Source: Adiantum capillus-veneris
Lineage: Eukaryota; Streptophyta; Polypodiopsida; Polypodiales; Pteridaceae
Assembly: GCA_014529385.2 (NCBI GenBank)
Contig: CM043958.1
Location: 152,977,293-153,041,292 of the forward strand
Reading direction: 5' to 3'
DNA: 64,000 nt
Under the pieces are notes generated by a model. The model saw only the letters and a list, made by a program, of their open reading frames with translations, ran no database searches and had not been told where the DNA came from. Position numbers and translations under genes: made by a program. Every line of letters begins with the position of its first letter. Position 1 is the first letter of the stretch. Below are positions 11,317 to 22,673 of this stretch, in pieces.

Positions 11317-11724
11317 CTATATCCGAGTGAAAACGTCTGCAAAATCTGGATCTGTGGTATATTGGTCGATCATATCCTCGAAGCTCCTATGATGTATCAC
11401 AGAAATAGCGAGAACCAACGGCTTTCGAAACAAAGCATTTGCCACCAAATTCTTCTCTCCCTGAACATGGACAATCTGGAAGTGAAATTGTGACAAGATG
11501 TTCGTCCACCGCATCTGCTTTTCCGATGGTTGCTTCTGTGACAAGAAGTAGCGCAAACTCTTATGGTCTGTGAAGACAGTAAAATCTGCTCCGAGTAGGT
11601 AGTGCCGCCACTGAGTAAGAGCATGGATAATTGCCAAAACCTCTTTCCCATAAATCTGTGCTGTCAATTCTTGCCTTGAAAACAATCGGCTCTAAGCAAT
11701 GATATGGCCTTCTTGCATTAAGAC
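11317..11724 (-). pseudogene. Element A RNase H fragment
   Basis: It encodes IYGKEVLAIIHAL, DFTVFTDHKSLRYFL and the HFQIVHVQGEKN region, typical of gypsy RNase H, which degrades the RNA strand of the hybrid. The N-terminal catalytic part (normally around CDACG) is missing, because an opposite-strand LTR fragment begins at 11725. Confidence 0.8.
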
Positions 11725-12008
11725 TGTCACAAAGTGATGACGTGGCTCCCCGAGAGCATTCTGGAAACTCTAACCCTAACTGTTGTTGAAAACCCTAATT
11801 TTGAAAACCCTAACCCGAAAACCTGCCAGAAACCCTAAAACTGTAGAAATCCTAACCCTAACCCTAATGGCAGTAGAGCAGAACCCGAAAAATACGCAGA
11901 TATGGCATGTGGCACCATACGGCAGAATCCTGCTTTTTGCGGCGTGATTTACGGAAGGCCAGCGTTGATGTTTTTTCTCTACGCAATTTCAAAGAGATAG
12001 AGAGAGAA
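11725..12008 (+). repeat. Plus-strand LTR fragment replacing the RT/RNase H joint of element A
   Basis: It starts exactly with a family-1 LTR head, TGTCACAAAGTGATGACGTG, followed by AAACCCTA-type repeats, as in the G and M LTRs. It ends without an LTR tail at about 12008, where RT resumes at FFLPE. Roughly 400 bases of pol are missing at this point. Confidence 0.7.
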
Positions 12009-12571
12009 TTCTCTGGTAGGAAAAATTCACTTTTCTTCGCGTTATTCACTAACTTGTGATCTCGTAATGCCTGAAAGACCTGAAGCACATGATCTCTATG
12101 TTGTGCCTCATTCTTGGAGAAAATAATGATATCGTCAAAGAAAGTGCCAACAAATAGCTTGTATTCTCGAAAAATCCTGTCCATCATCCGATTAAATGTC
12201 GTAGGAGCATTGGTTAAGCCAAAAGGCATCACCAAAAACTCAAATAACCCAAAAGTCGTTCCAAAGGCTGTCTTGTAGACGTCTCTCGGCGCGATTTGGA
12301 TATGATGATATCCACTCTTCAGATCAATCCTGCTAAAACACGAGGATCCCTGTAATCTGTCGAGTATATCATCGATCCTAGGAATCGGAAATCTGTTCTT
12401 GATGGTGATTTTGGTGAGAGCTTTATAATCGATACACATTCTTCGAGATCCGTCTTTCTTCAAAACCAACAACATTGGAGAGCAATACGGTGAAGTACTA
12501 AGCTGGACAAGACCCTTTTCCAAGAGGTCTTTCACTTGGTTCATAATCTCTTCGTTCGGTGCTCGGCTCAC
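12009..12571 (-). pseudogene. Element A reverse transcriptase fragment
   Basis: It encodes a gypsy RT from [26 protein letters not shown] through CIDYKALTKITIKNRFP, DLKSGYHHIQIA, the [19 protein letters not shown] stretch and the catalytic FFDDIIIFS, then NAKKSEFFLPE. The frame is open over this part but is cut at FFLPE by the LTR fragment, so thumb and connection are lost. Confidence 0.88.
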
Positions 12572-14639
12572 ACAGTAAGGTGGCCAGTTCGGTGGGGTGC
12601 TTCCAGGTATTAGATCAATGGATTTAGATCAATGGCCAGTTCGGTGGGGTGCTTCCAGGTATTAGATCAATTGTGCCCTTCTCTGTGGTCAATGTCGCTT
12701 TCCTTGCCCAATTGTCGACCATGGCGTTGTTCTTGTGGTACCAGGGAATTCCCAAGAGAACATCACAACCTTCCAAAGGCATTATGTAAAAGTCCTCATG
12801 CCCCAAATACCCCTGACAATGCAACCGAAGTTTGCCAATGACAGGTGTAATGGCTACGTACCTGCCGGGTGCGGCTAGAATTGCCTCCGCAAGCGGTCCC
12901 ATACGATCGGGAGTGATCTCAAGCTGCGCGCAAATTCCGGTGAAATGAAGTTGGCCTTGGCTCCTCCATCAAAGAAGATCAGGGCCTCTTGGTCTTTCAC
13001 TCTGCTCTTGGTTCTCTACTCTCGTCCAACGTGCTGGGATCGGTACCCACGCAATCTGGAACGAGTCCTGTTTTCATCTTGCCTTTTCTTCCACGTTTCT
13101 CAGCTGCTCGCGAACTCTCAGGCCTTTCGTCGTCCTTGTCATTCTGTTCTTTCTGTGCCTTTTTAGGGCACTTGGCGGAGATATGTCCAGTTTCCTCGCA
13201 TCCAAAGCACTTCCCTTCCCTGATGAAGCGAGTTCTCTTATGATGAGTAAGCTTGGGTTGTGCATCTTTCTTTTTTGGGTTGCTCTTTCTCTTCCTACTT
13301 TCATTTGTCGAAGTCTGTGCGGCTCTTTGTGTCATGATCTCATCGGTGAGGTAGTTCAGACTGCCAGAGTGAATGGCAAAACCTCGTTTCGCATGACTCA
13401 TCAACTCTTGAATGGAAGCTGACTTCTGATCCAACCAGTGATCTCGAATCTCTCTAGGTAGACCCAAGGTAAACCACTCAATCTGTTTCTTGAACGAGAT
13501 CTTCTTAAATGAAGAGGCAGGTAGAAAAGAGCTCCAGAATCTCTCGCAATAGCGTCCAGTGTATCCTTCTTGGTCATCCGAAGATGGTTCCAAGCAGTTT
13601 TTATATCACGTTCATACTCTCGAGTCAGCCATGAAGAAAGAAAAAGCCTCTTGAATTTTAGCCATTTAACTGGCGTAGTCTTGCTTAATAGAAGCGTGGA
13701 CCATCAAGTTCGAGCATTCCGCTTAAATTAAGAGGCAGCTCTCCGAATCTTAGAGTGCTCTGAGTAGCGTCCTCCCGCGAAAGCGATGTCAAATTGCTGT
13801 ACAAAAGACAGAGCCTTTGAAGCATCTCTATAACCAGAAAATGTGTCAAATTTAATTGATTGTCCACCTTCCGTAAACTCTTGGACTTTCTTGCTTTTGT
13901 CTTCCAGAAAGTCATACTGGTTGGCTTTGTAAAAATTCTTTTGCTTTGCATAAAAGTTGCTGTCATCAGAGTCTGAACTGTCTGTAGACGAGTCCTCTGT
14001 AGAACTTTCACTCACGGGGCGAGATTTAGATTTCTGTCTTTTTCTTGCCCTTTCCGAAGCGTTGCTTCTTGCTTCACTTTTTGCCTTTTCGGTCTTCTTC
14101 GCTCGAGTCAAATGAGCTAGAAGAACTAGAGGAAGAAGAAGAAAAAGAAGAACTGGGTATTCCTTCAAATTGAACATGCTTCTTCTGTTTCTTTTCCTTT
14201 TCAAATGTCGACTGACGGCCCAAATAACCCGAGAAGTCATTGCCTTTCTTTTGCTTTTTGGCGTGCTTTTTAGCTTTGTTATGTGCGTCAAAAAGCTGAG
14301 CAATTCGTGCATCAACCACCTCTTCTAATTCCTTCTTTGTATATTTCTTGTGAGCAGAAGGTTTCTTGAGAGCTTGTTTTGGAGGTGGTGTTGTGGTTTT
14401 CTGCCACTGCGCGTGCACCTGCTGGAAAGAAGTCTCGCTCATATTTTTGCAAATTTTGGGTCCTTCGCAAAATTGAGCATCATCTTTGTTGCATCGCCGA
14501 TCAATTGATGCCGCTCCATCTCTCGACGCTCCGCCTAAGTAGGTTGAGGCGGGCCATACTCCTTACCGGAATCTTCGTTGTGATCCCTTCTTGCATCTCC
14601 GGGGTCAGAGCGAGTCGACTGATCTTTGCCTGAAGCCAT
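12572..14639 (-). pseudogene. Element A gag and protease
   Basis: The gag ATG at 14639 gives MASGKDQSTRSDPGD. A stop appears after PPQPT (about 14538), and gag continues in shifted frames: KKYTKKELEEVVDARIAQLFDAHN, a basic stretch, a long Ser run, YDFLEDKSKKVQEFTEGG, then the capsid-like region. The CCHC knuckle CFGCEETGHISAKC lies near 13165-13206. Protease has FFDGGAKANF (about 12950) and GCDVLLGIPWYHKNNA. Near 12600-12660 a segment of about 50 bp is tandemly repeated, and the protease-RT linker is deleted. Gag builds the particle; protease cuts the polyprotein. Confidence 0.85.
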
Positions 14640-14695
14640 AAGTGCCGTGGAAAAAAAATTGGGATCGGATTTCTCGTAGAAGAGAAATCGGCCGT

Positions 14696-14707
14696 GCTCT
14701 GATACCA
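14696..14707 (-). promoter_or_regulatory. Element A primer binding site
   Basis: The reverse complement is TGGTATCAGAGC, a perfect match to the plant tRNA-iMet site, one base from the 5' LTR. Confidence 0.92.
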
Positions 14708-14708
14708 C

Positions 14709-15074
14709 TGTAACAGACTTGGACGCTCCAAGTCGAGAATATACCGCGACAACACAAAATAACCACTTTAAAATAGTTCACAATTCACAATTGATTGGAC
14801 ATTGGCCCGACGGAGTTCCGTGCCTAGAGATATTGGCCCCAAAGACTAGCGCCCCTTTCGCTATTTCTTTTTGTTTTAATCTGAGTTCAAAGTACAAGAG
14901 TGCGGGCAGGTGCTCACACTCAGACTCTGCGTCCAGATGCTCTCAGTTGTGAGAGGCCAACCCATTTATTTAAAGGTTACATGGGATGCCAAAAGCAGAG
15001 CCCTAAAAGCTTCTTTAAAAAGCTACCCATAAAAACTGCCTCTAAAGGCTTTTAAAAATAAAAGCAAATTAAAA

Positions 15075-15118
<44 letters not shown>

Positions 15119-15435
15119 AGTCCTTGCGTAAGAATCCACGCAGCCAAAACTTGATGTAAAATAAAGCACTATCGAAAGCTGCGCCAGGCTGAAAATCGAA
15201 CTGCCGCAAATGTCCTGGTTTTCGTACGCTCAGTTAGTGTGAATCGCGGAAGGTGCCGTACAACATGCCACGTCATCTTTTTGCGCAAAATGAATCCGCT
15301 GACAAAATTCCTCACGCCAAGGCTGTCCATGCCACAAAAGGGTTTATGTATGGGCCCAGGGGCAGCCCCCCTATCCTTGCCCGAGAGGGTGTGTGTGTAT
15401 GTGTACTGGGCATGCCACGTCACTGGGTTGTGACA
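14709..15435 (-). repeat. Element A 5' LTR
   Basis: 727 bp. The outer end abuts D gag at 15436. It contains the cross-family block (reverse complement about 14833-14880), a TATA-like TTTAAATA (about 14967) and a (CT)n tract at 15076-15117. Confidence 0.9.
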
Positions 15436-16155
15436 CTTTCTCATCTTTTCCTCGTTGGAGATCTTCATAAAAGGCGTAACGTTTAGAAGAACCGACCAAA
15501 ACTTGTCAACATAAGCCGTGACTTTCTCTTGTTCCTTCTGGGAGAGCCAATCCCATTCCTTCCGAATGTCCTTCTCGAAATCAGGTGGAAGAAATTGTTC
15601 ATAGAATTCAGCTTTGAATTGAGCCCAAGTTCTGGCTTGAGTACCTTCCAGAATTTTGGCTAGCCACCAGTTGCTTGCAGTCTCCTTGAGATGCATCCCA
15701 ACACGACGCAACTTGGATTTTCTAGTGAAGTTTCTGTTGGCAAAAGCAACTTCAAACTGCCCGATGAAAGACAGTGCCTTGGAGATATCTCTCCGTCCTG
15801 TGTAGTTATCAAACTTCACATCCTTGTCACCGGATTTGAAATCCGTATCTTGCGGTGACATATGCGGTTATCCCTCTTGAAGTGGGACTTCTCTTTAGTA
15901 GTATGTAGGGAAGTAGTAGGAGTTTTCTTCTTGGGATAAGATTTAGATACTGTATGAGAAGTAGATGTAGTAGTATAGTCAGGAGAGTATGATGGAGAAG
16001 AGATAGAGACATCCTTGCTTTCGTTAAGCAGAGAAAGATCTTTTTCCTGGCCCTTGCTCTTGGAAGGCCGTTTGTCTTGATCTGGAGATCCCTTGTGCGT
16101 TTCGGCACCTCTTTTTGCACCATCTACTTGCGGGTTACTTCCATTAACGGGATTT
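15436..16155 (-). pseudogene. Element D gag, middle part
   Basis: In sense this continues the D gag start at 41585. It enters at the GATTT duplication with PVNGSNPQVDGAKRG, then a Ser/Thr/Lys-rich linker. A shift near 15840 leads to the capsid-like region FKSGDKDVKFDNYTGRRD, KALSFIGQFEVAFA and ETASNWWLAKILEG, to ISNEEKM at 15436. The remainder (zinc knuckle, protease) was lost when element A arrived. It clearly differs from family-1 gag, which supports D as a separate family. Confidence 0.85.
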
Positions 16156-16775
16156 TATAACGGACTTGGACACTCCAGGTCAAGAATCTACCGCAGTTCA
16201 CAGTTCACAATTTTATTCGACACTGGCCCGACGGAGTTCTGTGCCTAGAGATATTGGCCCCAAAGACTGACGCCCCTTTCGGTATTTCTTTTTATATTAA
16301 TCTGAGTTCAAAGTACAAGAGTGCGGGCAGGCGCTCACACTCAGACTCTACGTCCAAATGCTCTGAGTTGTGAGAGGCCTGCTCACACATTTAAAAGTAC
16401 AAGGGATGCCAAAAGCAGAGTCCCAAAAGCTGTAAACTCAAAAGCTTTGAAAGTAAAGCAAAGCCTATTTTCTCTTTCTTAGGCTTTAATAAAAATAAAG
16501 CAAAAGGTTCTCTGTGTTTAATAAAGCAAAAAGCTTCTCTCTTTGGCTGCCCTGCGTTGGAAATAAAGCATCGCCAAAAGCTGCCAGTGCTGCCACGTCA
16601 ACCTGCGTAAACTGCACCGTGATTCGCAGGCTGCTACGTCAGCAAATGGTTCGGACCTGCCACGTCACCAAACTGGCCGCCTGCTGCAGCCTCGCCAACA
16701 TTTCACAGATGGTCTTTCCCGCACCAAGGGGTAGCGTGTGTGTACACTGTGCAACCACGTCACCACTTTGTGATA
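16156..16775 (-). repeat. Element E 3' LTR
   Basis: 620 bp, matching 40792-41428. Sense termini TATCACAAAG...CCGTTATA; both ends have lost canonical TG or CA by transitions. It lacks the long (CT)n tract of A and G. Confidence 0.88.
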
Positions 16776-16814
16776 TACCCCCCTCTTGAAAGCATTGTAA
16801 TCGCCCTCGATTAC
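16776..16814 (-). promoter_or_regulatory. Element E polypurine tract and hairpin
   Basis: Sense CTTTCAAGAGGGGGGTA directly before the LTR. A perfect 7-bp stem GTAATCG-CCCT-CGATTAC lies at 16797-16814. Confidence 0.78.
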
Positions 16815-17399
16815 GCCTGCAAAACAAACAGAAGCCATAAACTGTCTTAGCAGACACTGACTGTTAGCACCTACGCACTAGGAACACACATCTAGCACGT
16901 GTACCAATCGACAGTCACATCACAGGACATTACTAGACATCACAGGACATTAGAAGACATTCAACTTTCATTCGGATCTTAGACCATGATTTATTGGCAA
17001 TGCAGTTACAATCGCATCTCGATCCAGTCGGGATCACATAGATGCCCGATTGACTAACCCCTATTGCAACCATGTCTATTTGAGATCAATTAGACCAAAA
17101 TGCTGCAGTCATTTTGTCTATCAGTTCCTGCACTTAAAAACAAGTCAAGGACAAATCAATTTCATATTCAGGAATTCCATTTTATAGTGTCATTCAACAG
17201 AGTACTGTCAGCTCTCAGTATCCCTGAAGCTCAAAGAGACATCAGTGACTCTAGTATTTAAAAATTCGAGGCATCTGTTGACAAAGGAGCGGAGTAACTC
17301 TCCTCTTGTGCATCCCACTGTACCAGATCTGAGGCCAAGCTGCATTCTCGGTTCCATTTGAAATAGACTATGCTAAACAAAAAGCTTCAAGGTAAAGGT
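16815..17399 (-). other. Element E non-coding stretch before the polypurine tract
   Basis: It aligns with the same region of A and G. No gene is seen. Confidence 0.65.
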
Positions 17400-18561
17400 T
17401 CACAATCTGAGAGTATCTGCTAGGTCCTCCTCCTCCATCCACTTCGCATCCAATGCAGGATAGTTCTTGAATTTAACCAAAAACTGCCTTCGTACTTTAC
17501 CCTTTGTCTTTGTGTCCTTATGTGCCAAAATCTGTTCAGGAACAAGGATCTCCTCGTTTTTCTCCACTTCGGGTTGCTCATCAAGCTCCCCATCTTCAGG
17601 CACGTCAGCTTTTAAAGGTTTCAAGAGACGCACATGAAATGCATTGTGAATCCTCCAAGTGTCAAGCAGTTTCTTTGGAAGTGAAATTGTGACAAGATGT
17701 TCGCCCACCGCATCTGCTTTTCCGATAGCTGCTTCTAGGACAAGAAGTAGCGTAAACTCTGATGGTCTGTAAAGACAGTAAAATCCGCTCCGAGTAGGTA
17801 GTGCTGCCACTGTGGCACTGAGTAAGAGCATGGATAATCGCCAAAAGCTCTTTCTCATAAATCTGTGCTGTCAATTCTGGCCTTGAGAACAATCGGCTCT
17901 CGTAAGCAATGACATGGCCTTCTTGCATCAAGACCGCACCAAGACTACGACCACAAGGATCACAATATACTTCAAATGACTTTTGCCAGTCCGGCAAAGT
18001 CAAAACTGTACCCTTAGTCAATTTCTCTTTCAATGTCTGAAAGGCAGTCACCTCTGTAAGTCCCCACGAGAAAGGAACTCCTTTTTGTGTCAAGATATGC
18101 AAAGGGGAATTAACCTCTGCAAACTTTCTAATGAACCGCGTGTAGTACGAACACAGTCCCAATTCTTCAAATCGGGCCAATCACGGATAGTCTCTATCTT
18201 GGCCGGATCCATTTGCACTCCTGCTCTTCTGACATAATGTGTCCCAAATAGTGCATCTCTGGTAGGAAAAATTCACTTTTCTTTGCATTATCACTAACTT
18301 GTGATCTCGTAATGTTTGAAAGACCTAAAGCAAATGATCTCAATGTTCAGTCTCATTCTTGGAGAAAACAATGATATCGTCAAAGAAAGTGCCAACAAAT
18401 AGCCTGTACTCTCGAAAAATCCTATCCATCATCCGGTTAAATGTGGCAGGACCATTGGTTAAGCCAAAAGGCATCACCAAAAACTCAAATAACCCAAAAG
18501 TCGTCCGAAAGGTTGTCTTGTAGACGTCTCGCGGCGCAATTCGGATTTTATGATATTCACT
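17400..18561 (-). pseudogene. Element E pol 3' half: RT end, RNase H, chromodomain; integrase deleted
   Basis: Sense order: RT from YHKIRIAPRDVYKT and FFDDIIVFS; the connection (LGLCSYYTRFIRKFAEV); RNase H (EVYCDPCGRSLGAVLMQEG, YEKELLAIIHALTQ); then, at about 17675, a direct join to the chromodomain module (LLDTWRIHNAFHVRLLK... FLVKFKNYPALDAKWMEEEDLA). The whole integrase zinc and core region, about 1.6 kb by comparison with A, is gone; the joint sits on a shared GGAAG. The upstream end is cut by element G. Confidence 0.88.
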
Positions 18562-18897
18562 TGTAACAGACTTGGACACTATCAACCACGACAGCACCAA
18601 ATGACCACTGCAAACAATTCACAGATCACAATAGATTTGCATTGGCCCGACGGAGTTCCGTGCCTAGAGATATTGGCCCCAAAGATTGGCGCCCCATTCG
18701 GTATTTCTTTTTGTATTAATCAATTCAAAGTACAAGAGAGTGGTTTGGGTTTCACTCTCAGAGTACAAGAGAGTGGTTCGGGTTTCACTCTCAGACTCTA
18801 CATCCAGATGGTCTGAGAAGTGAAGCCCTCACCACTAATTTAAAGGTTACAAGGGATGTCCAACAGCAGAGCCCCAAAAGCTTGAAAGCAAAAGCAG

Positions 18898-18950
<53 letters not shown>

Positions 18951-19255
18951 GAGAGCCACTAAAAAAGCAAGTTCTCTTTTTCTCCCTCTTTTTCCCAAAG
19001 CATAGCCAGAAAAAGCATCAACTAGCATCGCTTGGCTGGCTGCTTTTTTTCTCCGCAAATTGCGTCCCAAATCCCGAAAATCCGTACTGCTGCTGCCACG
19101 TGGCATTGGCGCCAGAAATTAGGGTTTCCACCACATTTAGGGTTTCAGCCAGCAGCTAGGTTAGGGTTTCCAAAAATTAGGATTTTTGCAAAATTAGGGT
19201 TTCTTGCAGAAATTAGGGTTTTTGTTGCCCGTAGCCACGTCATCACTTTGTGACA
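18562..19255 (-). repeat. Element G 3' LTR
   Basis: 694 bp. In sense it starts TGTCACAAAGTGATGACG, followed by several AAACCCTA units (19120-19215 reverse complement). It includes a (CT)47-bp tract (18901-18947) and an imperfect ~36-bp tandem duplication at about 18735-18800 absent from its partner. Confidence 0.9.
18901..18947. repeat. (CT)n microsatellite in element G 3' LTR
   Basis: About 23 units. The partner LTR has only about five at 38079-38088, a strong length difference between two LTRs that began identical. Confidence 0.97.
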
Positions 19256-19293
19256 TACCCCCCCTTGAAAGCATTGTAATCGACCGCTATTAC
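19256..19293 (-). promoter_or_regulatory. Element G polypurine tract and hairpin
   Basis: Sense CTTTCAAGGGGGGGTA before the LTR. GTAATCG-ACCG-CTATTAC at 19276-19293 is the family-1 hairpin with one stem mismatch and a changed loop. Confidence 0.65.
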
Positions 19294-19879
19294 GCGTGCA
19301 AAACCGACAGAAGCCATAAACTGTCTTAGCAGACATTGACTATTAGTACCTACGTACTAGGAACACACATCTAGCACATGTACCAAATCGACTGTCACAT
19401 CACACGACAACACAGGATATCACTAGACATCCAACATTCATTCGGATGTTAGACCATGATTTATTGGCAATGTAGCTAGCAATCACATCGAGGTCCAATC
19501 GAGACCTCATCAATGTCCGATTGACTAACCCCTATTGCAACCATGTTTATTCGAGATCAATCAGACCAAAATGCTGCAGTCATTTCGTCTATCAGATCCT
19601 GCACTAAAGAGAAGTCAAGAACAAATCAGTATCATAATCAGGAATTCCATTTCATAAAGTCATATAACAGAATACTGTCAGCTTTCAGTATCCTTGAAGC
19701 TCAAAGAGACATCAGTGACTCTAGTATCTAGATCAAGGCATCTGTTGACAAAGGAGCGGAGCGACTTCCCTCTTGTGCATCCCACTGCACCAGATCTCCG
19801 GCCAAGCTGAATTCTGGGTTCCATTTGGAGTAGACTATGCTAAACCAAAAGCATTGAGGTAAAGTTTCACAATCTGAGG
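19294..19879 (-). other. Element G non-coding stretch before the polypurine tract
   Basis: Homologous to 9432-9949 and 16815-17399. Nothing coding is seen. Confidence 0.65.
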
Positions 19880-22670
19880 AGTATCTCCTAGGTCCTCCTC
19901 CTCCATCCACTTCGCATCCAATGCAGGATAGTTCTTGAACTTAACCAAGAACCGCCTTCAAACTTTACCTTTAGTCTTCGTATCCTTATGTGCCAAAATC
20001 TGTTCAGGAACAAGGATCTCCTCGTTTTCTTCCACTTTGGGTTGCTCATCAGGCTTCCCATCATCAGGCACACCACCTTTAAAAGGTTTCAAGAGACTCA
20101 CATGGAATGCATTGTGAATCCTCCAAGTATCTAGTAGTTTCAATCGGAAGGAGACATCATTTATCTTTTCAGTGATCTGGAAAGGTCCGTAGTATCGCAT
20201 ACTAAGCTTTGGAAAAAGCCTCTCCTTTCCCTTTTTCTTTTGTAGGCGTGCCTTCTCAAAACGTAAGAGCACCCAATCATCCTTCTTCAATTTCATGTCG
20301 CGACGATGGCGATCCGCTGCCTTTTTCTGTTGTTTTTGTAGACTTCTGCAAAGTCTCCCCGTCGAAGAGTGTATTGTGTTATTGTAGGCAAATTCCACTA
20401 AAGGTAAGTATCTTTCCCATTGAGTCTTCTGATCTGAGATAAAGACTTCAATAAATCTAGAATCACTGAATTTGCAATCTCAGATTGCCTGTCAGTCTGC
20501 GGGTGGAACGATGACGAGAACTGCAACCGCGTGTCAATGTTCTCCCAAATTGCCTTCCAAAACAAACTCGTAAATCTGGGGTCTTTGTCGGAGACAATCG
20601 TCTCAGGCATGCCATGTAATCTGAAGATCTGGGCCACAAACAGTCTCGCTAAGTGATCCGGCTGGACTGTTTTCTTCACTAGAATGAAATGAGCCTGTTT
20701 GCTAAATCTGTCAATAACAGTCTAGTTACCATCGTGACCACTTTGTGGTCTCGGGAGATCAAAAATGAAATCCATCGCAATACTTTCCCAGGGGCGGGTG
20801 GGTATGGGTAAAGGCTGTAACAATCCCTATGCCTTATGCTTGTCAAACTTGACCTTTTGGCATACTAAGCAACTGCGCACAAACTCTTCGACATCCTTTT
20901 TGAGTCTCGCCCAAAAGAAGTATCTCTCTATCCCCTTCATGGTGGTAGCAATGCCGCAATGACTCGTAAAAGGTGGACAGTGGCATTCAGTCATAACCTT
21001 TTCCCTCAACAGCTGTGTAACGCACAACATAGTCTTTCTCATCAAGTAGCCTTCCCGAAGGGAGTATCCAGCTACTGTCTCCCCATCCCGTATCCAAGTG
21101 AAAATATCTGCAAAATCTATATCTGTGGCATACTGATCGACCATATCCTCGAAGCTCCTATGATGAATCACGGAAATAGCCAGAACCAACGGCTTTCGAG
21201 ACAAAGCATCTGCCACTGCATTCTTCTGTCTCTGCACATGGACGATCTAGAAGTGAAACTGTGACAAGATGTTCGTCCACTGCATCTGCTTTTCCGAAAG
21301 CTGCTTCTGTGACAAGTAGTGCAAACTCTGATGGTTTGTAAAGACAGTAAAATCCGCTTCGAGTAGGTAATGCCGCCAATGAGTAAGAGCATGGATACCC
21401 GCCAAATGCTCTTTCTCATATATCTGTGCTGTCATCTCCGGCCTAGAGAACAGTCGGCTCTCGTAAGCAATGACATGGCCTTCTTGCTTCAAGACTGCAC
21501 CCAGACTACGACCACAAGCATCACAATATACTTCAAATGACTTCTGTAAGTCTGGCAAAGTCAAAACTGGTCCCGTAGTCAATTTCTCTTTCAAGGTGCG
21601 AAAGACAGTCACCTCTTTGGATCCCCACGAGAAAGGGACTCCTTTTTGTGTCAAGATATGCAAAGGGTAAGCAACCTCTGCAATCTTTTGTACGAACCGC
21701 CTATAGTACGAACAAAGTCCCAAGAAACTTTTAACCTCATGGACATTCTTCAAATCCACCGGCCAATCACGGATAGTCTCTATCTTGGCCGGGTCCATTT
21801 GCACTCCAACTGCTGAGACAATGTGTCCCAAAAAGTTTCTCTGGTAGGAAAAAATCACTTTTCTTTGCATTAATCACTAACTTGTGATCTTGTAATGCCT
21901 TAAAAACCTGAAGCAGATGATCTTTGTGTTCTACCTCATTCTTGGAGAAAACAATGATGTCGTCAAAGAAAGTGCCAACAAATAGTCTGTACTCTCGAAA
22001 AATCCTGTCCATCATCCGGTTAAATGTCGCAAGAGCATTGGTTAAGCCAAAAGGCATCACCAAAAACTCAAATAACCCAAAAGTAGTTCGAAAGGCTGTC
22101 TTGTAGACGTCTCGCAGCGCGATTCGGGTCTGATGATATCCACTCTTCAAGTCAATCCTGCTAAAGCTTGAGCATCCCTGTAACCTGTCGAGTATATCAT
22201 TGATCCTAGGAATCAGAAACCTTCTCTTGATGGTGATTTTGTTGAGAGCTCTATAATCGATGCATATCCTGCAAGATCTGTCTTTCTTCAAAACCAACAA
22301 CACTGGAGAGCAATACGGGAAATACCTATGGACAAGACCCTTTTCCAAGAGGTCTTTCACTTGGTTCATAATCTCTTCATTTTGTGCTCGGCTCACACGA
22401 TAAGGTGGCCGGTTTGGTGGTGTGCTTCCAGGTATTAGATCAGTGGTATGATCTTCAGGACTAGCAGGGGGTAACTCTCCTGGTAGGCCCTCTGAGAAGC
22501 AATCGGCGTGAGAGTGGAGAAAATCTTGGCGTTCATTATCAAGTTTAGACATATATGTCTTATCCTTATCGCTCAGTTCTTTCATAAAGATCCATTAAAC
22601 AAACAGACTGAAATGGCCGAAGCCGATACAATAGAGACAGACTCGCCCTTCAGTTGTATATCAAGTACAA
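19880..22670 (-). pseudogene. Element G pol: RT, RNase H, integrase, chromodomain
   Basis: Sense order: pre-RT (MKELSDKDKTYMSKLDNERQDFL), RT with [25 protein letters not shown] and FFDDIIVFS, RNase H (CDACGRSLGAVLKQEG; ADALSRKP), integrase zinc domain (HCPPFTSHCGIATT...CLVCQKVK), core with IVSDKDPRF and RQSEIANS, and a chromodomain ending in ALDAKWMEEED near 19890. About 140 bases after HSSTG in the integrase C-terminal region are deleted. Several shifts and stops exist, though more of pol survives than in A or E. In the zinc domain the second His is retained but the following Arg is Cys. Confidence 0.88.
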
Positions 22671-22673
22671 TTG

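Larger units (their letters stand above)
8887..15435 (-). mobile_element. Element A: family-1 chromovirus inserted in D
   Basis: Sense order: 5' LTR 14709-15435, primer site, gag from 14639, protease, RT, RNase H, integrase, chromodomain to 9950, a roughly 540-bp non-coding stretch, hairpin and polypurine tract, and a 3' LTR missing its last ~220 bp (8887-9392). D gag touches the 5' LTR at 15436 and D RT touches the broken LTR at 8886, so a deletion removed the LTR end plus D gag C-terminus and protease. No target duplication survives. Confidence 0.88.
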
